Below, one piece after another: positions 16,243-24,028 of a DNA stretch of 64,000 nucleotides. The DNA is from Colwellia psychrerythraea (lineage in GTDB: Bacteria; Pseudomonadota; Gammaproteobacteria; Enterobacterales; Alteromonadaceae). The notes under the pieces are model-generated. The model was not told the DNA's origin, made no database searches, and worked only from the letters and a program-made list of their open reading frames with translations. The position numbers and the translations under genes are program-made. Location of the stretch: NCBI GenBank assembly GCA_002163005.1, contig MAAF01000060.1:1-64000 (forward strand), written 5' to 3'. Each line of letters opens with the position of its first letter. The first letter of the stretch is position 1.

Positions 16243-17895
16243 CTATCTTGGGTTATATCGACCGACACTTAAAATATTATTGGGATCGACTACTGATTTT
16301 ATATCATTGACGGTTTTCCAAAATTCCGATTCAGCATCTAGTAACCATTGCTGTTGATCTATGTTCAATCTATAAGGTATGTAGCCTAATTTCACTCCCT
16401 CAACTACCAGTTCTTTCAGGCAATTATGAGCATCTTTAACTGCATCAGGGTTTGATAAATCAAACAGAATGGGAATAGTGCTGTCTACACAATCATGTTT
16501 TAAATTAGTAAAAGTAATTAAGGGTTCAATATTAAACTTAGGGCAGATTGTTCTAATGTAATTGACATATTCCCGCATAACTTTTGGTTTCATGGTGATC
16601 AATGGTGCGTACCAAAGCAGCCCACACCCGTCTCTTCCTGGAGATAGATCATCGGCAGGAAATTGTTTTGAATTTTGATGACGCCAATAAGCAAGCTTCA
16701 AGGCAATATTATTTGGTCGCCCTAACATTATTTCTTTGCCGCGCTCAAATGAGGTCAGCTGGTGTTTAACGAGCGATAATATTGGTAATAATTTGAAAAA
16801 GAAGCTGGGCATGGCATTGATTGCCGCATTGCCAATAGGAAAAATTGGGCTATCAGAGTATATCTGCCGACAAGGAAGCGTTTTAAATATACTTTTAATT
16901 TCACTTTTAGCTACCTTTGCCACACCCTTCGAGCCATAAATACTGCCCATGATGGTCCAACTAGGAGTTTGTTGAGCTTTACTTAGCTTGTCAATATCGG
17001 CTGAAGACATAACTTTATGTTCGCCGGGGTTAGGGTTTTCAGCAAACATGGATAAAACCCGTCTTTTATCCATCAGGTTTATTGAGCCAACAATGCCTTC
17101 ATACTCTCTTAATACTTGACCAATTAAAGGGATTGCTTTTTCTAAATCTTTATCATCGGGCACTTGAATAATAAAAGAGATAAATTTTTGAGGTTTTTTC
17201 GCCACCCGAATCGTCATTTGGGTGACTATGCCAAAATTTGATTGAGTAAATAAACCATCTAAATAAGGACCAAGGCCCCATTTAAATGTTTTATCAGCTG
17301 TTTTGTTTTGTGATGCATCTAACTCATTAACCGCGGAAGAGTAGCTTCTTGCATTTGCCCAATATCCTTGAATAGCAGTAACAGCAGCAAAATGATCGGT
17401 ATACGGAGTAATGCCATAGCCACGTTCGACGGCATTACCAACAATTGAGCAGCTAGGGCCAGCTCCGGTAACAGGCACCATAAAGTTATCACCTTTGCTG
17501 ATGAAGAAGTCACTAAGGAGCTGTTGTGTGACACCTGGTTCTAAAGTAACTAAACCTAAGTCTTCATCGAATTCAATCTTTGTTAAAGCGGATAAATCTA
17601 AGATTACAACTTTTCTATTACATTCAGGTGGTTGGCTGGTTCCGTACCCCCAATTTAATCCGGTACTTATTGGGTAAATAGTAAATTTTAATTCTGCTTG
17701 ATTTGCTAGCTCATTTGCAAGGATAAGCAATGATTCAACATCTTTGCTATTATGGACTTTGACTACTGCAATAATATTGGTTTTACCATCTAAGCCTTCT
17801 GGACCACGAAGATATGGTGTTAATTCGTAAGCATTAGTAATCACTGAGGCTTGATTGCTTATCGCCGTTTTTATGTAAGAGATACAATCTGACAT
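16243..17895 (-). CDS. VAO/PCMH-type FAD-linked oxidoreductase
   Basis: 550 residues. The FAD-binding half has the PP-loop motif PISTGLNWGYG near 76-86, VTLEPGVTQQLL near 116-127 and PVTGAGPSCSIVGNAVERG near 141-159. The second half is a cap domain, and the end DPNNILSVGRYNPR is typical of the vanillyl-alcohol oxidase / 4-cresol dehydrogenase group, which oxidises para-substituted phenols. The actual substrate is unknown, and whether FAD is covalently bound cannot be told. It lies 44 bases after an FeeM-like acyltransferase gene in the same operon, so its substrate may be an N-acylated product. The start is MSDCISYIK with AGGATTA before it. Confidence 0.82.
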   Translation of the reverse strand: MSDCISYIKTAISNQASVITNAYELTPYLRGPEGLDGKTNIIAVVKVHNSKDVESLLILANELANQAELKFTIYPISTGLNWGYGTSQPPECNRKVVILDLSALTKIEFDEDLGLVTLEPGVTQQLLSDFFISKGDNFMVPVTGAGPSCSIVGNAVERGYGITPYTDHFAAVTAIQGYWANARSYSSAVNELDASQNKTADKTFKWGLGPYLDGLFTQSNFGIVTQMTIRVAKKPQKFISFIIQVPDDKDLEKAIPLIGQVLREYEGIVGSINLMDKRRVLSMFAENPNPGEHKVMSSADIDKLSKAQQTPSWTIMGSIYGSKGVAKVAKSEIKSIFKTLPCRQIYSDSPIFPIGNAAINAMPSFFFKLLPILSLVKHQLTSFERGKEIMLGRPNNIALKLAYWRHQNSKQFPADDLSPGRDGCGLLWYAPLITMKPKVMREYVNYIRTICPKFNIEPLITFTNLKHDCVDSTIPILFDLSNPDAVKDAHNCLKELVVEGVKLGYIPYRLNIDQQQWLLDAESEFWKTVNDIKSVVDPNNILSVGRYNPR

Positions 17896-17939
17896 TAGTA
17901 ATCCTAAACAATATTGTTGAGTAAAGCTAAAGCCGCTAT

Positions 17940-18710
17940 TTATTTATCGGCGGCATTGGTAAAGGGAATTAATGAAATCTGTTGAGCAAGATCATTGTGA
18001 ATTATGCTGTAAAGCTCTTTGAGCTCTTGGCTTAGTTCTGAATTAAAGTCATTTCTGTCAAGATAAAATAATGCTCTTTTTCCATGATACTCCATCTCAT
18101 TCCCAACCTGCTTAAAAGGTAAGCCGAATTGTACTAAAAGGCGATTTAATTTTGGCTCTACCATAACAAACAAACCCACATGATTGCAGAGTTCTGCTAA
18201 TGCTATGCCTGCAAGGTATAATCCCATAGCGATATTCGGAAAATGTCTGTGTTCCTCTTCTGTATAAATTGTGTCAGGATTTTCTTCACAGATAATATAT
18301 GGTTTATTTTTTTCTTTTTTTCTTCGCCGAAAAGATTCGAGTACAGCGAGACGGGAAAACTCACCAAAACTACCTCGAGCTAACTGGGTAGAGTCAATGA
18401 TATTAGTTCGTGCGCTTTCTAGGCAGTTTTGCTCAAAAGGTAATAAATAATCAGGTTGGGATATTGGAGGGATGATTAATCTAATACAGCCTGCATAATC
18501 CCCTGTTCTACGATGTTCTAACAGGCAGTGGTAGGCGGAATTATCATATTCATCGGTTTCCATCCCTCTGTCATTCTCTGGTTCCCAGCCTAATTCTTTA
18601 CTGTACACACCGTATCGTATTTTGAAGGCTTGCTGCCGTAGCTCTTTAGTATTAGCAAATTTAATTTTAAAGTACTGATTAAAATTGTCAGCAATTGAAT
18701 ATTCACTCAT
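17940..18710 (-). CDS. PEP-CTERM/exosortase-associated N-acyl amino acid synthase-like acyltransferase
   Basis: 256 residues from the start used here, chosen because GGGA lies six bases before this ATG; ATGs at 18713 and 18722 are possible. The N-terminal QAFKIRYGVYSKELGWEPEN and central GEFSRLAVLESFRRR (about residues 116-130) match the autoinducer-synthase-like GNAT fold of N-acyl amino acid synthases such as FeeM and the exosortase-linked acyltransferase family. These transfer a fatty acyl chain from acyl-ACP to an amino group. The acceptor is not known. The gene is first in a two-gene operon with a VAO-type flavoprotein and faces a PEP-CTERM gene across a shared terminator. Confidence 0.85.
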   Translation of the reverse strand: MSEYSIADNFNQYFKIKFANTKELRQQAFKIRYGVYSKELGWEPENDRGMETDEYDNSAYHCLLEHRRTGDYAGCIRLIIPPISQPDYLLPFEQNCLESARTNIIDSTQLARGSFGEFSRLAVLESFRRRKKEKNKPYIICEENPDTIYTEEEHRHFPNIAMGLYLAGIALAELCNHVGLFVMVEPKLNRLLVQFGLPFKQVGNEMEYHGKRALFYLDRNDFNSELSQELKELYSIIHNDLAQQISLIPFTNAADK

Positions 18711-18795
18711 CATTATTCCCATATATCTAAGGCGATTATTAATAGTAACTTTTGCAGTTAGCTAAAAAAATATAACAGCAAACACTTTTTTCAAT

Positions 18796-18801
18796 ATTAT
18801 A
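18796..18801 (-). promoter_or_regulatory. candidate -10 for the acyltransferase-flavoprotein operon
   Basis: The minus strand reads TATAAT, about 85 bases before the acyltransferase start, next to a TTAACGTTAA palindrome that could be an operator. No good -35 is seen, and no sigma-54 match was found in this gap. Confidence 0.35.
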
Positions 18802-18927
18802 ACTTAACGTTAACTTTAGTATTTTAAAAGTAAAATGTCACTACCGATGGTTGGCTCAGAAAATTTTTTCTAAAATCAAGGGGGTCAGATCACTTGTTTA
18901 TTTCATTTGTACTCTAAAGGTTTTCGA

Positions 18928-19044
18928 TCACCGCCATGGTTTTCTAAAAACACCGTTTCTTCCCATTAAATTTTCAAGCTCATTAAGGAACTTTTTATTA
19001 CCAAGAGCTTGTAATTTATGTGCAGACAAACGCAACGCTGTTCA
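18928..19044 (-). pseudogene. C-terminal relic of a REP-associated (Y1-type) transposase
   Basis: The minus strand reads ALRLSAHKLQALGNKKFL then NELENLMGRNGVFRKPWR and stop. It resembles the end of REP-associated tyrosine transposases, where a leucine/glycine-rich helix precedes a GR-x-x-x-P-tail. An in-frame TGA stands just upstream, so the gene is broken. About 40 bases past the stop the plus strand has GGGGGTCAGATC, a sequence type often found beside such transposases. The two plus- and minus-strand ORFs of 68-76 codons over this region are not convincing proteins. Confidence 0.4.
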
Positions 19045-19204
19045 AAGCTGTGATGGGATCGTATTTTCAAATAGTGAATAATAATTTGTTTCTCTTTCTT
19101 GTATGACTACTCTGAAGTTTCTTCCATAATGTTTCCAGGAATACTTTTTTTCACTATTTTTCAAGGTATATAGAGAAGAATTTATATTGGGTTTTATTCT
19201 TAGC

Positions 19205-19342
19205 ATGAGCTTCGTTTTTGGTGCAGTACTACCTACAATATTTGCCACTTTGATAGCGCTTATCTCCGCTACTGTTTACTTTGTCGTGCATTTTATTTGG
19301 TTACGCATAAAGAGTATCACAACAAGAAAACAAGCAACTTAG
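19205..19342 (+). CDS. possible small single-span membrane peptide
   Basis: A 45-residue frame starts MSFVFGAVLPTIFATLIA, continues with a long hydrophobic stretch and ends in a basic tail, KSITTRKQAT. The shape fits a single membrane span with a cytosolic tail. No ribosome site is clear, and it may be only the end of a lost gene. The rest of 18723-19361 holds the acyltransferase promoter area and a transposase relic. Confidence 0.25.
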   Translation: MSFVFGAVLPTIFATLIALISATVYFVVHFIWLRIKSITTRKQAT

Positions 19343-19361
19343 CCAAAGTTTCAAACAAGTT

Positions 19362-19976
19362 TTATTGGGATATCGCGAGTAGCATCCGCATATTTTTTTT
19401 AATTGCGTCACTTAACTCACTAAGGTCATTTACTACAATATTAGCTAAGCTCGCATAACTCACCGTTTTGGTATAAGTGACAAGGCAAGACATGGTATTG
19501 GCATTTTGTGCCGCTTGAAGATCATATAAATAGTCACCTACATACAACAGGTTTTCAGGTGGAGCATTCCAATATTCCGCTAAATGTAATAAAGCATCAG
19601 GAGCGGGTTTAGCTTTATGATCCTCCCGTGTTAACAATATGGGAATATCAATATTATTATTTTTAAGTTTTATTAAGGCTGCTTGTTTACAATTGCGCGT
19701 GACAATAGCACAGGGTATAGAAAGTTTTGACAATAGCGTTAATAGCTCATCAGTCCCGGCCAACTTGTTAGCATTGAGAGCATCATTGATTTCATATTCA
19801 ACTAACACTCTATTGGCATCAATCTGTTGCTTTTGCGGTAATGAATCAACAAAATCCAATAAGTCGATTTCTTTTGCGCAACCTAAGGACTTTCTAATAC
19901 TATCAAAGTTCAAGGATGAAGAAACTAAGGTATTGTCTAGGTCAAAGATAACGCCCAGCAGTCTATGTGTTAACAA
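19362..19976 (-). CDS. HAD-superfamily hydrolase, phosphoglycolate phosphatase-like
   Basis: 204 residues of a HAD-IA phosphatase: motif I VIFDLDNTLV (nucleophile Asp13 and acid Asp15), motif II threonine in AIVTRNCK near 94-100, motif III lysine in KAKPAPDALLHL, and motif IV GDYLYDLQAAQNA near 147. The cap is the small helical type. The start appears to be TTG, preceded by AGGAG at nine bases. A gph phosphatase is missing from its usual place between rpe and trpS in this window; this gene is too divergent to say that it replaces it. The substrate is unknown. Confidence 0.85.
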   Translation of the reverse strand: MLTHRLLGVIFDLDNTLVSSSLNFDSIRKSLGCAKEIDLLDFVDSLPQKQQIDANRVLVEYEINDALNANKLAGTDELLTLLSKLSIPCAIVTRNCKQAALIKLKNNNIDIPILLTREDHKAKPAPDALLHLAEYWNAPPENLLYVGDYLYDLQAAQNANTMSCLVTYTKTVSYASLANIVVNDLSELSDAIKKNMRMLLAISQ

Positions 19977-20046
19977 TATTAAATTCTCCTATCAAGTTCG
20001 TCGATCAATCGATAACTATCAACTTATAATTATCAATTAAATGCAA

Positions 20047-20211
20047 TCAGTGAGTTAGATTTTTATAGGCTATCCAACAAGTATAACCATCAAAATCACA
20101 CTGTGCTTGAATACCTACAAACTCATATTGATTGCCTAACTGAGTACCTTTGCTTGATATTAAATCAAATAATCGCAAATAATCTCGGTATTTTAATATG
20201 TTATTAGTCAT
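20047..20211 (-). CDS. possible small hypothetical protein
   Basis: A 54-residue frame begins MTNNILKYRDYLRLFDLI and ends CWIAYKNLTH, with GIQAQCDFDGYTCW in between. The charged and aromatic pattern looks protein-like, and the frame lies upstream of the HAD gene on the same strand. No good ribosome site is seen. I do not recognise the family. It could be a remnant. Confidence 0.35.
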   Translation of the reverse strand: MTNNILKYRDYLRLFDLISSKGTQLGNQYEFVGIQAQCDFDGYTCWIAYKNLTH

Positions 20212-20348
20212 AGAGATAAAACGCTATCATTTGGTGGTAACAACAGGTAAAACATATAATAACTCCTATGATTAAACTCATAAAAGCATTACGTAAGAAC
20301 AATAAAATAAGGATGCATATTGTCCTGATCCATCACTTTTTATAAACT

Positions 20349-20380
20349 GGATCCCCGACTAATACACCACGGGGATGACG
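20349..20380. repeat. REP-like palindrome
   Basis: GGATCCCCG at 20349-20357 pairs with CGGGGAT from 20370, followed by GACG. Palindromes of the type CTGGATCCCCG...CGGGGATGACG are widespread extragenic repeats in proteobacteria. It lies just left of the 8-bp tandem repeat. Confidence 0.5.
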
Positions 20381-20392
20381 TCCCTGAGCCAT

Positions 20393-20453
20393 GGGCATAG
20401 GCATGTGGGCATGTGGGCATGTGGGCATGTGGGCATGTGGGCATGTGGGCATG
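20393..20453. repeat. tandem repeat of GCATGTGG, six perfect copies
   Basis: Six exact copies of the 8-base unit occupy 20401-20448, with a degenerate unit before and a partial unit (GCATG) after. The unit is not a multiple of three and no gene covers it. Such arrays vary in copy number through replication slippage. It lies about 160 bases upstream of the glycerate kinase-like gene. Confidence 0.9.
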
Positions 20454-20610
20454 ATAAAATAAGAGCATATTTTTCCGCTCTATCATCAAATAAACGTATC
20501 GAGGCTCAATAATACTTAGAAGTAATACTTAGAAACAATAGCTGGATTTATTGTAAGTGGCGTAAGCGATAGGACCATAACAGTTTTTATTATTTATCAA
20601 GGGTGAAAAA

Positions 20611-21492
20611 ATGCTTTCAGATTTTATTAAACAACATAGGTTACCTGAAGAATTTAGGCTAACGGTAAAAGAGCATTACAAACCACTTGCTGATCAATTT
20701 GTTAGTCAATTTAAAATAAGCAAGAACCCATATTTTGTAGGTATTAATGGCTGCCAAGGTAGTGGTAAGTCAACACTCTCCGACTTTATTGCTGAATATT
20801 TAATAACACAATATCAGCTTAATGTTGTCGTCATGTCTTTAGATGATTTTTACTTATCAAGCGAAATACGCAATCAATTAGCATACGACATTCACCCACT
20901 TTTAGCGACTAGAGGTGTTCCAGGCACTCATGATGTCACCGCCCTTAATCATGTATTAACTCAACTATCGGAGCACAAAACAGGGTTTTCTATTCCAAAA
21001 TTCAATAAAGCTACCGACGAGCCACTTCCTGAAAGCCAATGGACTTCGATAAAAAAACCGGTAGATATTATTTTATTAGAAGGTTGGTGCTGGGGCGTAC
21101 CACCACAAACAGATGAGCAACTACAAATCCCAATTAATGAACTTGAATTACAACATGACGTAACTGGAGAATGGCGTAGTTATGTCAATCAACAACTTAA
21201 AATTGCTTATGAACCACTGTACAAAAAAATGGACTTTTGGTTAGCATTACAAGCGCCGTCTTTCGATTGTGTTTACCAATGGCGATTAGAACAAGAACAA
21301 AAATTACAAGCCAAAAACATCGGCTTATCTAATTCAAAAGTGATGTCTCCCGCAGAGGTATTAAATTTCACTCAGTATTTCCAAAGACTTAGCCTACAAG
21401 GGGCAGGTACCATTTCAAAATATGCAGATGCTGTTTTTCATTTAGATTATGATCGTCATATTATAGATACTCCCTTAATGACAAGATTATAA
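20611..21492 (+). CDS. P-loop kinase of the D-glycerate 3-kinase / YggC type
   Basis: 293 residues. The Walker A motif is GCQGSGKST at 47-55, followed by VVMSLDDFYLSSEIR near 75-89 and RGVPGTHDVTAL near 104-115, all marks of the GLYK/YggC kinase family related to uridine and pantothenate kinases. In plants and yeast the family phosphorylates D-glycerate at O-3; in bacteria the substrate is mostly untested. ATG is preceded by AAGGGTGAAAAA. It stands alone, downstream of an 8-bp tandem repeat. Confidence 0.82.
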   Translation: MLSDFIKQHRLPEEFRLTVKEHYKPLADQFVSQFKISKNPYFVGINGCQGSGKSTLSDFIAEYLITQYQLNVVVMSLDDFYLSSEIRNQLAYDIHPLLATRGVPGTHDVTALNHVLTQLSEHKTGFSIPKFNKATDEPLPESQWTSIKKPVDIILLEGWCWGVPPQTDEQLQIPINELELQHDVTGEWRSYVNQQLKIAYEPLYKKMDFWLALQAPSFDCVYQWRLEQEQKLQAKNIGLSNSKVMSPAEVLNFTQYFQRLSLQGAGTISKYADAVFHLDYDRHIIDTPLMTRL

Positions 21493-21776
21493 CCCCTGAA
21501 TTCAAATTGCATGTGAGTAATAACATACTAATCGCACGCTTAACCAGTTAGTGGAATAAGGAGTGTGCGGAAAGTTTTTCAGAAATATTTAAAATACACT
21601 TCAATAAAATGTTTTTTGAAAAATATGAAAACTTTGAGTAACACATTTTTCTAGTTCAAACGTAGCTATACCCCTCCTACAGAGAGCACACATTTTCATC
21701 TATTGATTTTTAGCACAACACATGTAAAGTGGTCATACCAGATTAAGCCTTATTAAAAATAAATACATCAACTTTT

Positions 21777-22640
21777 ATGCCTAACTTTTATTCTACGGAA
21801 TCAAAAATTATTTGCGTGGACAAGTTCGCTATTGCAGCAACCACCTACTCGCCAACAACAGACGTTAAGGGGGCAATTTTAATAGGCCCTGCGACCGGAA
21901 TACAAAGACAATTTTATGCTAGCTTTGCCTCTTTCCTTGCGGAAAAAGGCTATGGCGTGATCACCTTTGATAATAGAGGTATTGGTGGCTCTTTGATTGG
22001 AAGCGTAAGAAAAAGTGATGCATCATTACAATGTTGGGGTGAAAAAGACATGCCTGCAGTGTTTGAGCAACTTAAAACAACATTTCCTAATACGAACTAT
22101 CATTTGATTGGACATAGTGCAGGAGGTCAACTTGTTGGGTTAATGCATAATGCGAAGGATTTCACTTCCATCTTTAATTTTGCAAGTTCATCCGGTCAAT
22201 TAAAGAACATGAGCGGAACCTATGCGATAAAGGCACACTTTTTTATGAATTTCTTTATCCCATTGAGTAATACTCTTTTTGGTCATACGAAATCTCAATG
22301 GTTAGGTATGGGCGAGCCTTTACCTAAAGTGGTCGCTCAACAATGGCGAGATTGGTGCAATAGTGAAGGCTACGTAAAAGCTTCCTTTGGTAAAACAGTT
22401 CATACTCATTTATATGATGATTTATCCACGCCATCTATGTGGGTGAATGCAGCTGATGATGAGATCGCAATTGATGCAAATGTTGAGGACATGCTCAGTG
22501 TCTTCACAAAAATGAGTGCGGAAACACTCACTTTATCTGCTGATGATTATGCATTAGATGAAATAGGACATATGAAATTCTTTAGCCGAAAGTCTCAGGT
22601 GTTATGGATTCATGCCTTGAACTGGTTAGAAAAGCATTAA
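21777..22640 (+). CDS. alpha/beta hydrolase
   Basis: 287 residues of a predicted alpha/beta hydrolase (COG4757-like). The nucleophile elbow is GHSAGG with Ser114, an oxyanion-type region is GPATGIQRQFYASFA near 38-52, FDNRGIGGS lies near 64-72, and the C-terminal His is in EIGHMKFF near 265. It has no signal peptide, so it is likely cytosolic. The substrate is unknown. The 283-base gap before it shows no recognisable gene, only an AT-rich region. Confidence 0.85.
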   Translation: MPNFYSTESKIICVDKFAIAATTYSPTTDVKGAILIGPATGIQRQFYASFASFLAEKGYGVITFDNRGIGGSLIGSVRKSDASLQCWGEKDMPAVFEQLKTTFPNTNYHLIGHSAGGQLVGLMHNAKDFTSIFNFASSSGQLKNMSGTYAIKAHFFMNFFIPLSNTLFGHTKSQWLGMGEPLPKVVAQQWRDWCNSEGYVKASFGKTVHTHLYDDLSTPSMWVNAADDEIAIDANVEDMLSVFTKMSAETLTLSADDYALDEIGHMKFFSRKSQVLWIHALNWLEKH

Positions 22641-22658
22641 AAGCTGATAATTGAGTTT

Positions 22659-23054
22659 TTACATCTGTAGTAAAATAAGTGCTTGGTCTTTCTTGGTCAT
22701 TTTACTCACCACCAACTTAAATGAGTTATCCATCATCCGCTCTACCTCACCTTGTGGGACTGAGCCATCCAAAATGACGGTATTCCACAAACGTTTGTTC
22801 ATGTGATAAGCCGGAATAATCGAGGGGAATATATCGCGTAACATAACAGCTTCATCGGGATTGCACTTTAGGTTCATCCACCAGTCTTTTTTCTCTCCAT
22901 CGCCCTTGCCCATCTTCCCTAAAGCTAAAGTAGCAAACATTTTGTTTTTCACTTTGAATACTTTAACTTCCTCACCAAATGGGAAGTCTAACGTGGTTTC
23001 TGGCTTATTAAGTAAATAGTGTTCAGCTTGAGTATGGTCTGGGCTATCAGTCAT
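22659..23054 (-). CDS. MmcQ/YjbR family protein
   Basis: 131 residues of the CyaY-like YjbR fold. Typical signs are the early LNKPETTLDFPFGEEVKVFK, VKNKMFATLAL, the WWMNLKCNPDEAVMLRD stretch and NKRLWNTVILDG. Some members bind DNA, but the function is poorly defined. It is convergent with the alpha/beta hydrolase gene, with 18 bases between the stops. Confidence 0.88.
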   Translation of the reverse strand: MTDSPDHTQAEHYLLNKPETTLDFPFGEEVKVFKVKNKMFATLALGKMGKGDGEKKDWWMNLKCNPDEAVMLRDIFPSIIPAYHMNKRLWNTVILDGSVPQGEVERMMDNSFKLVVSKMTKKDQALILLQM

Positions 23055-23180
23055 AGCTTGGTTCCTTATCGAATAAAGTCCTGATTAATAATCTATCGTA
23101 ATTCAATAATAGATGAAATATAAATCCCGGCATTAAGTTCTTCTATAGTATAAATTCAATTTTATATAGCAGGTGCACTT

Positions 23181-23489
23181 ATGTGTAGTACACCAAAACC
23201 TAAGCAGAAAGTTAAAGGTAAAAAATCAACCAATGTCGTCAGTATTTTATCTCAGATGAATGCTGAACAAAGAAAACAGTTTGCTGAACGTGCCAATGCA
23301 GCGAGTGAACGACGAGAGATAGAAGAACAAAAAGCAATATTAGAGCAGACTCAGATAGATCTGAATAAAGCTCATACTTCACTAAAGAAAAATACCATGG
23401 CGAGTAAGCCATGGCATTATTGGTTAATAAACGCTAGTTTTAGTGAAATATTTCAAACACTACTCCATAAAAAATATGCAATGAAATAA
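23181..23489 (+). CDS. hypothetical coiled-coil protein
   Basis: 102 residues, not recognised. It begins MCSTPKPKQKVKGKKSTNVV (basic), then a long charged helix of about residues 25-70 (QRKQFAERANAASERREIEE) likely to form a coiled coil, and ends with an aromatic segment, WHYWLINASF. GCAGGTGCACTT precedes the ATG. It stands alone between two minus-strand units. Confidence 0.6.
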   Translation: MCSTPKPKQKVKGKKSTNVVSILSQMNAEQRKQFAERANAASERREIEEQKAILEQTQIDLNKAHTSLKKNTMASKPWHYWLINASFSEIFQTLLHKKYAMK

Positions 23490-23515
23490 CGCTAAAATAC
23501 ACTTGGACATTAATT

Positions 23516-24028
23516 TCAAAGTGTTAATAACCATTGCGTTAAAAGCTCTTCAGCAATTAAACCACTTTTCCCATGAAATTTTCCCTGTTCATCAATAAAG
23601 TAGCTGCGCGGCAACTCGCCAAACCATTGTGGATCAACTTGGTACCTTTGCTGAGCTTCCTGCCCTTGTGTAAAGTGGAAGCTCTTCAAACTCACTAGAT
23701 TAAAGTGTTTTATGATGTCATCTCTTTCCTGTTCACTGCTCTCTTCGGTGTCTGTGTTTATCATAACCACGGCTAAATTTTTCTGCTTTTGTTGTAACTT
23801 TTGTACTAATGCAAGTTCTTTCATACAAGGAGGACAGTCAACTGACCAAAGTAAAACTAGCCACTTTTGAGCAAGTTTCTCTTGTTTCACTTGTTCAAAA
23901 CGAACCTTGTTAAACTCAACAGAGTCCTTACTTAAAGGCTCTGATTGAGCTAAGCCACTCATGAAAAACGCCCCAATAAGCAGTGCACTAGTTAGAAGTA
24001 GTGTTTTTACCGACATTAACCTTTTCAT
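23516..24028 (-). CDS. TlpA-like periplasmic thioredoxin-fold protein
   Basis: 170 residues from the start used here, MKRLMSVKTLLL, whose ATG overlaps the upstream stop as ATGA; the longer frame starting at 24067 reaches into that gene. A signal or anchor helix is followed by a thioredoxin fold with the active site CPPC in WSVDCPPCMKEL, VVMINTDTEE, and the cis-proline region GELPRSYFI. The role is probably thiol exchange in the periplasm. Translational coupling to the Cys-rich BNR protein suggests that it maintains that protein's cysteines or a metal site there. Confidence 0.82.
   Translation of the reverse strand: MKRLMSVKTLLLTSALLIGAFFMSGLAQSEPLSKDSVEFNKVRFEQVKQEKLAQKWLVLLWSVDCPPCMKELALVQKLQQKQKNLAVVMINTDTEESSEQERDDIIKHFNLVSLKSFHFTQGQEAQQRYQVDPQWFGELPRSYFIDEQGKFHGKSGLIAEELLTQWLLTL

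Noticed and set aside
18851-19248. Two ORFs of 76 (plus) and 68 (minus) codons
   Set aside because: They show no family, overlap a better transposase relic in another frame, and lack ribosome sites.
20393-20453. CRISPR-like array
   Set aside because: The units are 8 bases with no spacers and no cas genes; it is a simple tandem repeat.
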